Positions 8,575-16,539 of a DNA stretch of 32,253 nucleotides are shown here, piece after piece. The first letter of the stretch is position 1; every line of letters starts with the position of its first letter. The DNA is taken from assembly GCA_028278645.1 (NCBI GenBank), contig JANQDZ010000089.1:1-32253 (forward strand). Reading direction: 5' to 3'. Source of the DNA: Longimicrobiales bacterium. Its GTDB lineage: Bacteria; Gemmatimonadota; Gemmatimonadetes; Longimicrobiales; Gaopeijiaceae. The notes beneath the pieces are model-generated. The model saw only the letters and a list, made by a program, of their open reading frames with translations. It did not search any database and was not told the origin of the DNA. Made by a program: the position numbers and the translations under genes.

Positions 8575-10017
8575 TCAGACTAGATAGTCACTGACCTTGA
8601 CGCCGTACTTCTCGGGGTCAGTGGTCTTAATGATGGTTCGGGGCGGGGCTCCCGTTTCTGAATCCGTCGCGGCCAGATCCAGCGACACCGGCTCGGCCAG
8701 CGGGACACCCAGCGAGTCGGAAATCACCTTCACGGTCGGCTTGTGGAGGTTGTCCGGATCTTTGCTGACACCACACACCACGGCCATCTCCATGCTGTCC
8801 AGAATGACCAAGGTCCCGATGGGGTAGACCCCGGTTGCATTGATCAGCGCTTTGACCAGGAGTGGGTCCTGGCCACGCCTGGGATTGTCCCGCATTTCGG
8901 CCAGGACCAGGTCCGGCGGGTTGGGCTGGTACTGGTAGCTCCGAATCGAGGTTCCTGCGTCGAAGGAATCCGCCACCGCCACGATCCGACTGAAGAGGGT
9001 CGGTCTCCGAGGCCGTCGGTTCTTTGGGTACCCGGCCAAATCCACCCTCATGTGATGCTCGTACGCCATCAGCATCTGACGGTAGGGCATATCCGGGAAT
9101 CCGTGAAAGTGGAAGAGGGACAAGAGCCCCTCAGTGGGGTGCTGTTGGAGCTCGAACCACTCCTCGTCATCCAAGCCGCCGGGTTTGTTGATGATCTCGT
9201 GATCGATGCGACTCTTCCCGAGGTCGTGGAAAAGAGCCCCTAGGCCCAGCTCGTAGAGCTGAAGTTTGGTGAGGCCGAGGCGTTCCCCAATGAGCACGCT
9301 GAAGATGCACACGTTTACACTGTGGGTGAACGTGTACTCGTCGTAGTCCCTGAGCGTGGTCATGGTGATCATAGAAGTCTCATCGGCCAAGACCTGGTCG
9401 ACGATTCCCTGTACAGCCCGCTTCACCTTCCTGACGTTCACCGCTTTCCCCATCCGGAAGTCGGTGAAGGCTTCCTTCGCGAGGTTCACCGACTGGGCGT
9501 AGGTCCGTTTTGCGGCGTCCAGAGTTTCCTCTTCCAGCTCCGGCTCCTTCACCTCGCTGCTCGGGATCACCTGCAGATGGAGGATAGGGGCACCTGCCAT
9601 CCGGTCCATAAAGGCCGTGAATGGATCCTGGTCACCTGGATCCCGGAGCAACAGAGACAGGAAAGGGGCCCACTCCGCTCGGTCAATTCCCTGGAGTACT
9701 TCGATGGCGCCTACCCCGTGGCCGGTTACCGTTTGCGCGAAGCTCCCGAAGGTGGAGTAGTTCGATAGATCCAACCGGAGTCGGGTTTCGTTGAAGAAGA
9801 AGAAATCTCCGACGACCCTCAGCTCCACCGAGCCCTCTTCGAGCGTGAGTTTCGAGACAAGGTCGTGTAGGTCGTCGAGGGCCTGCTGAACTGCAGAGTT
9901 CTCGAGGGGGTAGAGCTTCAAAGCCCTGAGGACCGAATAGAGCCTCGTGAGCAGCTGCCGGCCCTCTTCCTGGAGGAGGGCCGTGCTCTTGGTCGGGGGA
10001 GAATCATTCTTCGTCAT
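8575..10017 (-). CDS. HD-GYP-like domain protein with a novel N-terminal module
   Basis: A 480-residue cytoplasmic protein without membrane segments. Residues about 20-128 form a domain I cannot name, which resembles the N terminus of the HEAT protein encoded just upstream. From about 180 comes an HD-GYP-like domain: His in FTHSVNV, the HD pair in ALFHDLGKS, NKPGGLDDEEW, the HP of LQQHPTEG, a paired HH followed by GYP, and VADSFDA. HD-GYP enzymes hydrolyse cyclic di-GMP. The signature here is degenerate: HHMRVDLAGYP replaces HHExxDGxGYP, so the Glu metal ligand is Met. It may still cleave a nucleotide or be a binding-only sensor. ATG at 10017 has AGGG 8 bases upstream and lies 4 bases after the HEAT gene's stop. 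Its place between trpB and trpA is unexpected. Confidence 0.88.
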   Translation of the reverse strand: MTKNDSPPTKSTALLQEEGRQLLTRLYSVLRALKLYPLENSAVQQALDDLHDLVSKLTLEEGSVELRVVGDFFFFNETRLRLDLSNYSTFGSFAQTVTGHGVGAIEVLQGIDRAEWAPFLSLLLRDPGDQDPFTAFMDRMAGAPILHLQVIPSSEVKEPELEEETLDAAKRTYAQSVNLAKEAFTDFRMGKAVNVRKVKRAVQGIVDQVLADETSMITMTTLRDYDEYTFTHSVNVCIFSVLIGERLGLTKLQLYELGLGALFHDLGKSRIDHEIINKPGGLDDEEWFELQQHPTEGLLSLFHFHGFPDMPYRQMLMAYEHHMRVDLAGYPKNRRPRRPTLFSRIVAVADSFDAGTSIRSYQYQPNPPDLVLAEMRDNPRRGQDPLLVKALINATGVYPIGTLVILDSMEMAVVCGVSKDPDNLHKPTVKVISDSLGVPLAEPVSLDLAATDSETGAPPRTIIKTTDPEKYGVKVSDYLV

Positions 10018-10021
10018 GATA

Positions 10022-11779
10022 TCAACCCTCACCCCTCAAAGCCCGACTCACCGCGCTCTTCACAACCGGGTCTTGTTCCTCCGCAGCTCTCTCCAAGGCC
10101 GCTGTGGCCTCTGGGGCCTTCATCTTACCCAGGGCGAGGGCGGCACAGGCCCGGATCTCTCCCGACTCCTTCCTTCCCAGGAAACCCCGGCCGTTCAGGA
10201 AACCGTCCAGAAGCTTCACTCCGTCGGGATCCTGAATGAGGCCATAGCTCTCAAAGAACGCGATCTGCTCGGAAAGGTCGGCGTGCCGGATGTCCTTGCT
10301 TTTGATGGCCTCTCGGAACTTGGGAGCGGAAGGTCCGTAACGAAGCTCCCCAAGAGCCTTGGCAGCGGCGATTCGAATCTCACGCTCCGGATCGGAGAGA
10401 GCATCGAGCAACGCCCCCATGGCAGCCGGCATTTTGAGCTCTGTGGAGGCAGTAATGGCCGCCAGGCGCACCCCCGGGTCCTCGTGGGAGAGGAGCCTGG
10501 CGACCTGGGCCGCTGAGTCCTTCAGCTGAAGGGAGCCAACCAGGCTCACAGCCCCTGCGACCACCACCGGGTCCTCGTCTTCCAGACAATCCACTAAAGC
10601 TTCGGAGTACTTCTTCGCGATTCCCCTCACCGAATCCTGGATGATCGTCTTTACCCGGGGGTCTTCGGCCTCTTCGGCGGCCCGCAGGAGTGGACCCAGG
10701 GAGTCGGCCCGGAGGTGTCGGAGGAGAGAGGCAAGCTCCGTTGGATCCGGGGAGATGGATCCGTCTTCCAGCGCCTGGATCAGCTCCCTCAGAGTTTCGG
10801 CTCCACTGACTTCATCGAGGATTTTCTCGGCCGCAATCCGATGGTCCGGCTTGAGGGCATCCTCGGCCGCGAGGAGGCGAACCAGCTCTTCAAGGATCGA
10901 CCCGGCAGCGGCCAGGAGTCCACGGCTCAGGAAGCTGGGAAGGAGGAGCTCGAAGATCTCCAGAATCTCGGTCTGGCGGTCCGGGAAGCGGGGTTCTTCA
11001 ATACGATCGAACAAAGCCGCCAGGACTTCCCCGCGGAGGTCACGCTCCATCTCGATCCGGATTTCTTCCTGGAGGCGCTCCATCTCCAGAGGGTCGAGAG
11101 AATAGAGAGTCGGATTAAAGTCCGCCGCGCTGACGAGACCGGCATTGTCGAGGCCCCCGCCGGCATCGGCGGCCGAATCCCCGGCCTCTTCCATGGCCTC
11201 CGGCCCGATTTCCTCCTGGATGATCTGCTCAAACCCGCCGAAGCCCCCATCCCCGGGCGTGGGTAGTTCCAGATCCATTCCCTGGACCAGGAGGTCGATA
11301 TAGCTATAGGTGAAGTACTTGAGGTCGGCTTCCCAGAGGATGGTCAGAAGATCGTCACCCTCAGGCCGAAGGTCCCTCGCCCTATTCAGGACCTGGAGAA
11401 ACTTCACCAGTTCGTGGACCTCCAGGCCCTCATGGAGTGTGAACTCCCTGATCCCGTCCTTAAACAAAAGGAACGCGAGGGAGTCGGCTCTGGAATCACT
11501 CTCGTAGACAGTTTCCCCCATCCAGACGAACCGCTTTTCCTCGACGGTAACGGGGAGGCGGTCCATCCCGCTCCAGAGAGCCCCCAAGGTCTCCCCGAGC
11601 TGGGACACGAATCGTTGGTATACCGGGTTGTTCTCGTCGTAAAGCTGGTGGGCCCGAAGAGCCTTCCCGAGCACGACAAAGAGACCTTCCACCTCCTCCT
11701 TCGGGAGATCGGAAGTATCGACCCAGTCAAGGCCGTTTCCGGTATCGGAAGTCTCTGCGTCGGGTGGGGTTTGGGTCAC
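10022..11779 (-). CDS. HEAT-repeat protein sharing its N-terminal module with the HD-GYP protein
   Basis: A 585-residue soluble protein. Residues about 30-135 (LFVVLGKALRAHQLY, then VTVEEKRFVWMGETVY, then LHEGLEVHELVKFLQVL) resemble residues 20-128 of the downstream HD-GYP protein. A linker at about 165-225 is acidic and glycine-rich. Residues about 225-585 are alpha-helical and, from about 370, show HEAT-type repeats with the typical DP-V-x-x-A-A-x-A-L pattern, as in DPVVVAGAVSLVGSL, DPGVRLAAITASTEL and EREIRIAAAKALGEL. Such repeats usually serve as protein-binding scaffolds. It starts 4 bases past trpB's stop and ends 4 bases before the HD-GYP start, so all three are likely translated together. 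No enzymatic motif is visible. Function unknown. Confidence 0.88.
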   Translation of the reverse strand: MTQTPPDAETSDTGNGLDWVDTSDLPKEEVEGLFVVLGKALRAHQLYDENNPVYQRFVSQLGETLGALWSGMDRLPVTVEEKRFVWMGETVYESDSRADSLAFLLFKDGIREFTLHEGLEVHELVKFLQVLNRARDLRPEGDDLLTILWEADLKYFTYSYIDLLVQGMDLELPTPGDGGFGGFEQIIQEEIGPEAMEEAGDSAADAGGGLDNAGLVSAADFNPTLYSLDPLEMERLQEEIRIEMERDLRGEVLAALFDRIEEPRFPDRQTEILEIFELLLPSFLSRGLLAAAGSILEELVRLLAAEDALKPDHRIAAEKILDEVSGAETLRELIQALEDGSISPDPTELASLLRHLRADSLGPLLRAAEEAEDPRVKTIIQDSVRGIAKKYSEALVDCLEDEDPVVVAGAVSLVGSLQLKDSAAQVARLLSHEDPGVRLAAITASTELKMPAAMGALLDALSDPEREIRIAAAKALGELRYGPSAPKFREAIKSKDIRHADLSEQIAFFESYGLIQDPDGVKLLDGFLNGRGFLGRKESGEIRACAALALGKMKAPEATAALERAAEEQDPVVKSAVSRALRGEG

Positions 11780-11783
11780 TGGC

Positions 11784-12980
11784 TCACAGGGTTAAGGATT
11801 TCTGCTCCAGCTTTGCGACGTGGGCCACATCCTTGTCACCTCGACCGCTGAGGCAAACCAGGATCGAACCAGGAGCAGAACCGTCCTGGTTCAACCTGGA
11901 AAGGTAGGCCAGGGCATGCGCCGTCTCCAGAGCGGGGATAATCCCTTCCGTCCGGGCCAACCGATGAAATGCCTCCAAAGCCTCGTCGTCTTGGACGGAT
12001 ACATAGCGAGCACGACCGGAATCCCTCAACTGGGAGTGCTCTGGTCCAACACCCGGATAATCCAGACCCGCCGAGACGGAATGGGCCGGTGCCACCTGAC
12101 CATCCTCATCTTGTAGAAGATAACTCAGGGAACCATGTAATACACCAGGCTTTCCGGCTGAGAGGGATGCCGAATGCCTCTGGGTTTCGATTCCCTCTCC
12201 TGCGGCTTCCACCCCGACGAGGGACACATGGGGGTCATGGAGGAAGGCGTGGAAGATCCCCATGGCGTTGGATCCCCCACCGACACAGGCGACGACGGTC
12301 CCGGGCAGGGATCCAGTGGCTTCGAGCATCTGCTCCTTCGCCTCCTGTCCGATCACCGCTTGGAAATCTCTCACCAGACGCGGAAAAGGATCCGGACCGA
12401 CCACGGACCCGATGATGTAGTGGGTGTCGCGAACGTTGGTCACCCAATCGCGGATGGCCTCGTTCGTCGCGTCCTTCAAGGTTCGGGTGCCGGAGGATAC
12501 GGGCCGGACCTCGGCACCCATCAGTTCCATTCGGTAGACGTTCAGCGCTTGGCGGGATACGTCCTCATCCCCCATGTAGACAACGCAGTCCAGTCCGAAC
12601 AACGCGCAGGCGGTGGCCGTGGCCACGCCGTGTTGGCCGGCGCCGGTCTCAGCGATGATCCGCTTTTTCCCCATCCTCAAGGCCAGGAGGACCTGCCCGA
12701 GGGTGTTGTTGATCTTATGGGCCCCGGTGTGGTTGAGGTCTTCCCGCTTCAGGAATACGGGGCCGACGCCCACCTCAGCTTCAAGACGGCGAGCGCGGTA
12801 GAGGGGGGACGGACGCCCGACAAAGTCTTTGAAAAGAGCACCCAGCTCCTTCCAGAAACCCTCTTCTCCCTTGGCAGCTTCGTAGGCTTCCGAGAGTTCG
12901 TCCAAGGCAGGAATCAGGGTTTCAGGTACGTATCGTCCTCCAAACGGCCCGAATCTGCCCACCTCGTTTTGGACCTTCAA
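11784..12980 (-). CDS. trpB: Tryptophan synthase beta subunit
   Basis: PLP enzyme that joins indole and serine to make tryptophan. The 398-residue chain begins [15 protein letters not shown], carries the PLP lysine Lys89 in [10 protein letters not shown], the phosphate loop [12 protein letters not shown] and the late [12 protein letters not shown] segment. It is a standard TrpB1 type rather than the TrpB2 form. The start is TTG at 12980, in a TTGA overlap with the trpF stop and preceded by GGGGAG at about 8 bases. The downstream partner is the HEAT gene, not trpA. About 3.2 kb separates trpB from trpA although both subunits form one complex. Confidence 0.97.
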   Translation of the reverse strand: MKVQNEVGRFGPFGGRYVPETLIPALDELSEAYEAAKGEEGFWKELGALFKDFVGRPSPLYRARRLEAEVGVGPVFLKREDLNHTGAHKINNTLGQVLLALRMGKKRIIAETGAGQHGVATATACALFGLDCVVYMGDEDVSRQALNVYRMELMGAEVRPVSSGTRTLKDATNEAIRDWVTNVRDTHYIIGSVVGPDPFPRLVRDFQAVIGQEAKEQMLEATGSLPGTVVACVGGGSNAMGIFHAFLHDPHVSLVGVEAAGEGIETQRHSASLSAGKPGVLHGSLSYLLQDEDGQVAPAHSVSAGLDYPGVGPEHSQLRDSGRARYVSVQDDEALEAFHRLARTEGIIPALETAHALAYLSRLNQDGSAPGSILVCLSGRGDKDVAHVAKLEQKSLTL

Positions 12981-13657
12981 CGTTCGGCTCTCCCCTTTTC
13001 GCTCACCCTTCGCGCGTTCCGAATGAAGTCTTCCACGCGAGAGGGGCTCTTGATACCCGGTTCCTTCTCCACCCCTGAACTGACATCAACAACGTGCGGA
13101 CGAAGGTGGGCGACGGCCTGGGGAACGTTCTCCGGCGTGAGGCCCCCGGCAACCCCCAAGAGGAGCCCATCCGGGACTTTGTCTCGCACATCCGCCACGG
13201 CCTCCCAAGAAAACGCCATGCCGGTCCCGCCACCTTTTGTGGGGTGCCAAGTGTCCAGTAGGAGGCCGTCCACCACCTTACCGAAGCGAGAGATCCCCTT
13301 CACCAGGTCGTCAGGGCTCTGCACCTTCACCGCCTTCCATACCGCCCAGGGCCCCTGGCCCCGGAGTATCTCCACGAACTCCGGCGATTCTTCCCCGTGG
13401 AGCTGGATCACGTCCGGTCCGACGATCTCCGCAGCTGAAGAAACCACTTCGACGTCCTGATTCGCCACCACGATCACGGACCGGGCCGCCACACCGCTCA
13501 GAACGTCTTTTGCCTCTTTGGGCGTCCGGAATCGGGGAGTGTCCGCGACCAGCACCACCCCCAGGTATTCAGCTCCCTTGCCTGCGGCGTGAAGGGCGTC
13601 CTCCCTCCGAGTCAGACCACAAACCTTCACACTGGTCTTTTGCACCCCTGACTCCAT
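12977..13657 (-). CDS. trpF: Phosphoribosylanthranilate isomerase
   Basis: Isomerises phosphoribosylanthranilate to the deoxyribulose form, the third step of tryptophan synthesis. Visible family marks are [12 protein letters not shown] at the first strand with the catalytic Cys, [28 protein letters not shown] with the catalytic Asp, [10 protein letters not shown] and [16 protein letters not shown]. At 226 residues it is slightly long. I chose ATG at 13657 because GGGGA precedes it by 6 bases; GTG at 13678 is possible but would overlap the trpC stop. It overlaps trpB by 4 bases. Confidence 0.95.
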   Translation of the reverse strand: MESGVQKTSVKVCGLTRREDALHAAGKGAEYLGVVLVADTPRFRTPKEAKDVLSGVAARSVIVVANQDVEVVSSAAEIVGPDVIQLHGEESPEFVEILRGQGPWAVWKAVKVQSPDDLVKGISRFGKVVDGLLLDTWHPTKGGGTGMAFSWEAVADVRDKVPDGLLLGVAGGLTPENVPQAVAHLRPHVVDVSSGVEKEPGIKSPSRVEDFIRNARRVSEKGRAER

Positions 13658-13670
13658 CACCGGTCCCCGT

Positions 13671-14498
13671 TCAATCACTCGTCCGTCCTACCCTGGGACG
13701 CCCGGCGAGTTCTGCGGCGGCCGCCTCCGGCTCCGGAGCCCGAAGGAGGGTTTCGCCCACCAGGATCCCGTGGACTCCAGCAGCCCCGAGGGTATCGACC
13801 TCCTGGGGCGTACGAATGCCACTCTCGGATACCACGGTCACGTAATCAGGGACGGAGGCGAGAAGCCCCAGCGTCACGTCCAGGGATGTGGTGAAAGTCT
13901 GGAGGTTCCGGTTGTTGATTCCCAAGAGGCGGGCGCCGGCTTTCAGCGCCCGGCCTACCTCAGAGGCGTCGTGGACCTCCACCAACGGGGTAAGGCCGAG
14001 AGCGACGGCCTCGGAGTGGAGGGAGGAGAGGGCATCGTCGGTGAGGATCCGGACGATCAGAAGGACGGCATCAGCCCCGGCCGACCGAGCTTCGAGGAGC
14101 TGGATAGGGTGAAGAATGAAGTCCTTCCGGAGAATCGGAATGCCGACAACCTCTCGAACTGCACGCAGATCGTCCAGGGAACCCCCGAAGTACTCCCGGT
14201 CCGTCAGGACGCTCACCGCCCCCGCACCCGCTTGCTCATAGGAAAGGGCGAGGTCCGAGGCCACGAGGTCCCGTCGGATGTGCCCCGCCCCGGGGGACCT
14301 ACGTTTCACCTCGGCTATCAGGCGGACCTCCCGGTCCCACCGAAGGGCCACCGACAGGTCACGGGCAGGCGGAGCGCTTTCCAGCGCTTTCCCAAAATCG
14401 ACTTCTCGCGGAAGGAGGGCTTCCACCTCCCTCCTTTTTGTCTGGACGATCTTATCGAGGATGCCAGATCCCTCTCGGGAACCTTGCGTTTCGGGCAA
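13671..14498 (-). CDS. trpC: Indole-3-glycerol phosphate synthase
   Basis: Closes the indole ring, giving indole-3-glycerol phosphate. The TIM barrel shows ILDKIVQTKRREV at its start, LIAEVKRRSPGAG with the catalytic Lys, the SVLTDREYFGGS loop, ILRKDFILHPIQ, LLGINNRNLQTF and VSESGIRTPQE. All are standard. The start is uncertain. TTG at 14498 gives 275 residues and lies in the gap before lexA. GTG at 14564 would run 11 bases into lexA on the other strand. It is the first gene of the trp operon and shares its upstream region with the lexA promoter, so regulation of the two may interact. Confidence 0.94.
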   Translation of the reverse strand: MPETQGSREGSGILDKIVQTKRREVEALLPREVDFGKALESAPPARDLSVALRWDREVRLIAEVKRRSPGAGHIRRDLVASDLALSYEQAGAGAVSVLTDREYFGGSLDDLRAVREVVGIPILRKDFILHPIQLLEARSAGADAVLLIVRILTDDALSSLHSEAVALGLTPLVEVHDASEVGRALKAGARLLGINNRNLQTFTTSLDVTLGLLASVPDYVTVVSESGIRTPQEVDTLGAAGVHGILVGETLLRAPEPEAAAAELAGRPRVGRTSD

Positions 14499-14512
14499 CG
14501 TTCGGGTATCCT
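14484..14512 (+). promoter_or_regulatory. Predicted lexA promoter
   Basis: TTGCGT at 14484-14489 and TATCCT at 14507-14512 are separated by exactly 17 bases and lie 41 bases before the lexA ATG. The match to the housekeeping consensus is partial (3 of 6 and 4 of 6). The two candidate SOS half-site pairs overlap its spacer and expected start point, which supports it indirectly. Confidence 0.4.
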
Positions 14513-14529
14513 GTATTCGGTTCTTGTTC
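14489..14529 (+). promoter_or_regulatory. Two candidate LexA boxes (GTTC-N7-GTTC type)
   Basis: TTTC-N7-GTTC at 14489-14503 and ATTC-N7-GTTC at 14515-14529 each match 7 of 8 fixed bases of the direct-repeat SOS box known from Alphaproteobacteria. The half-sites are 11 bases apart, one helical turn, in both cases. The first sits between the predicted -35 and -10 elements and the second just past -10, where a repressor would block transcription. The sequence match is seen; LexA binding is inference. Confidence 0.42.
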
Positions 14530-14553
14530 GGGTTTTTCTGGAGGGAAGTGACG

Positions 14554-15162
14554 ATGCCCCTCACGAAGCGTCAAAAAGAGATCCTGGATTTTATCCACGG
14601 CTTCATTGATGAGCACGGGTATGCCCCGAGCTTCGAGGAGATCGCCCATTCCTTCGGCTACTCCTCCTTAGCCACGGTCCACGAACACCTGAGCAATCTG
14701 GAGCGAAAGGGATACATCCGGAAGTCCTATAACGAGAGCCGATCCATCGAGATGGTTCCGGAGGACGTATCCGTTTCAGCCATGGAGCTCCCGCTCCTTG
14801 GGACGGTGGCCGCGGGCCTACCCATCGAAGCCATCCAGGAACAGGAATCCCTGGCCGTTCCGCTGGACATGGTCAGACCGGGAAAGGACAACTTTGTCCT
14901 GAAGGTCGAAGGGGATTCCATGATCGACGAACAGATCAGGGACGGAGACTATATCGTTGTCAGTTCCCAACCGACTGCGTCCGACGGTGAGGTGGTCGTC
15001 GCGTTGGTGGGAGGAGACTCGGTGACGGTAAAACGACTCTTCCGTGAATCGGGTGACCGGATCCGGCTTCAACCGGCCAACTCCACCATGGCCCCGATCT
15101 TGGTCGACGCTGCCGACGTGGCCGTGCAGGGGGTTGTGGTCGGCCTGATCCGACGGTTTTAG
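14554..15162 (+). CDS. lexA: LexA SOS repressor
   Basis: Repressor of DNA-damage genes that cuts itself when stimulated by RecA filaments. The 202-residue protein has an N-terminal winged helix (residues 1-65, with APSFEEIAHSFGYSSLATVHEHL as the helix-turn-helix region). The self-cleavage site is Ala87-Gly88 in VAAGLP. The catalytic dyad is Ser122 in EGDSMID and Lys160 in SVTVKRL. All residues needed for autocleavage are present. The ATG at 14554 follows GGAGGGA at about 8 bases; the frame is open upstream to 14278 but that is antisense to trpC. lexA sits inside the trp cluster on the opposite strand, divergent from trpC and convergent with trpD. Confidence 0.97.
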   Translation: MPLTKRQKEILDFIHGFIDEHGYAPSFEEIAHSFGYSSLATVHEHLSNLERKGYIRKSYNESRSIEMVPEDVSVSAMELPLLGTVAAGLPIEAIQEQESLAVPLDMVRPGKDNFVLKVEGDSMIDEQIRDGDYIVVSSQPTASDGEVVVALVGGDSVTVKRLFRESGDRIRLQPANSTMAPILVDAADVAVQGVVVGLIRRF

Positions 15163-15171
15163 GAGGCTGGC

Positions 15172-15351
15172 GTGCGGAAGACGATCCTGGTGGGACGGTT
15201 AACTCAAAGAAGCTCTGAAATCGTTGTTGTAGAAGGAGTTACGTACTCCCCGATCCCGGGCCCGTGGACTCTTCGGGCCATGGTTCGGTCTGATAGCCCA
15301 CCGTCCGAGCCGCTAATCGAGGGAGTTCGACGCCTCCCGAAGCTCCCGTAG
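15172..15351 (+). CDS. Possible 59-residue small protein downstream of lexA
   Basis: GTG at 15172 follows a perfect AGGAGG (15161-15166, overlapping the lexA stop) at the ideal 5-base spacing. The frame stays open for 59 codons to a TAG at 15349-15351. The predicted peptide begins VRKTILVGRL, contains IVVVEGVTYSPIP and ends RRLPKLP; it has no family I recognise. Its last 39 bases overlap the 3' end of trpD on the other strand. Codon third positions are less GC-rich than in neighbouring genes, which argues against it. A 6-bp hairpin (15259-15264 with 15274-15279) lies within it. The strong ribosome binding site is the main support. Confidence 0.3.
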   Translation: MRKTILVGRLTQRSSEIVVVEGVTYSPIPGPWTLRAMVRSDSPPSEPLIEGVRRLPKLP

Positions 15352-16368
15352 TTTCTCCAAACCCGCCCCGGAATTCAGCCCATCCTGAGCCAACTCCAGA
15401 GCCTCGGGAAGGCTGTCACCCCGCCCCGACACATAGAGGGCCCCCGCAGCATTCAGAAGGACCGCAGCCCTGGCTCCACCGTTTTCCCCCCCACTCAGGA
15501 CCTTGGTAATAACCGCGGCGTTCTCCTCTGGGGTCCCACCTTTCAGTGAGTCTGGGGAGAACGTCCCAAGGCCCAGCTGACCAGGGGTGATCATCCCCTC
15601 CAAGATGGCCCCATCTTCTCTGAGCTCGGCTACCTGCGTGGGTCCCAAAGGGCTCATTTCGTCCATCCCTGGCGAGCCGTGCACCACCAGGGCCCGCTTG
15701 TGTCCGAGCTCTCGAAGGGCTTCCACGATAAGCCAGAGGATTCCCGGCTCGGCGACTCCCACCATCTGCCTGAGGGCGCCGGCGGGATTCGTGAGGGGAC
15801 CCAGGAGATTCATGATCGTGGTGATCCCCAACTCCTGCCGGACCGGGGCCACATGTCGCATGGCCGGGTGGAGCAGAGGTGCGAACATAAAAACGATCCC
15901 GGTCTCCTCCAGGACCTTCCCCATGCTCTCGGGAGACAGCTGAATCTTCACGCCGAGGGCTTCGAGGACGTCGGCGCTCCCACTTTTGGAGGTAAAGGAC
16001 CGGTTGCCGTGCTTCGCCACGCGGACTCCTAGGCCGGCCGCCACCAGCGCCGCCGCGGTGGAGATATTGAAGGTGGTCAGGGCCCCACCCCCGGTCCCAC
16101 ACGTATCCGTGAGTTCCTCTGAATCCGACGCCGGTACAGGCACCATGGCCTTTCGGAGGGCTCTCACACCCCCGGCAACTTCACCAGGGAGTACGCCACG
16201 GGTCCGGAGACCCATGAGGATGGCTCCGACCTGGACCGGCGAAGCTGAGCCGGAGATTACGGCGGAAAACACCTCCTCGGCAGCATCCGGAGGGAGAGCT
16301 TGACCCTGGGCCACCTCTTCGATGAAGGGCCGAAGGTCCTTCTCAGGGCCTTGGTCGGGTCTGGTCAT
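15313..16368 (-). CDS. trpD: Anthranilate phosphoribosyltransferase
   Basis: Transfers phosphoribose from PRPP to anthranilate, the second step of tryptophan synthesis. The family motifs DTCGTGGGALTTFNIST (PRPP/pyrophosphate binding), VAKHGNRSFTSKSGSADVLEALG, HPAMRHVAPVRQELG and NLLGPLTNPA are all present. I chose ATG at 16368 because AAGGAG precedes it by 7 bases, giving 351 residues; the frame is open to 16410. It is not fused to a TrpG glutaminase domain. It lies on the same strand as trpC-F-B-A but is cut off from them by lexA and so probably has its own promoter. trpE and trpG are not visible. Confidence 0.96.
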   Translation of the reverse strand: MTRPDQGPEKDLRPFIEEVAQGQALPPDAAEEVFSAVISGSASPVQVGAILMGLRTRGVLPGEVAGGVRALRKAMVPVPASDSEELTDTCGTGGGALTTFNISTAAALVAAGLGVRVAKHGNRSFTSKSGSADVLEALGVKIQLSPESMGKVLEETGIVFMFAPLLHPAMRHVAPVRQELGITTIMNLLGPLTNPAGALRQMVGVAEPGILWLIVEALRELGHKRALVVHGSPGMDEMSPLGPTQVAELREDGAILEGMITPGQLGLGTFSPDSLKGGTPEENAAVITKVLSGGENGGARAAVLLNAAGALYVSGRGDSLPEALELAQDGLNSGAGLEKLRELREASNSLD

Positions 16369-16505
16369 TTCGTGTCTCCTTCTTCCCTTCCCCTGAAGCT
16401 CCGAAGTCACAAAGACTCCTCAGCGCGCCCTCTTCAACGTTTCAATCGCCCGCGAAAGAGTCCGCTAACGGTACCTAATCGAGGGCGGTCCGGTCCAGCC
16501 TTTTC

Positions 16506-16533
16506 TTGACGTTCCCCACCTCCCCTCTACCTT
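16506..16533 (+). promoter_or_regulatory. Predicted truA promoter, possibly giving a leaderless mRNA
   Basis: TTGACG (16506-16511) matches the -35 consensus at 5 of 6 bases, and TACCTT (16528-16533) follows after 16 bases. Only 6 bases separate TACCTT from the truA GTG at 16540, and no ribosome binding site is visible. Transcription would therefore start at or near the start codon. It would drive the long truA-to-add block. Confidence 0.4.
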
Positions 16534-16539
16534 GTCGGC

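Noticed and set aside
12174-13460. A 428-codon plus-strand frame opposite trpB and trpF
   Set aside because: Spans two motif-complete genes on the other strand.
15259-15279. A 6-bp GC hairpin as the lexA terminator
   Set aside because: The stem is short and no T-run follows on either strand.
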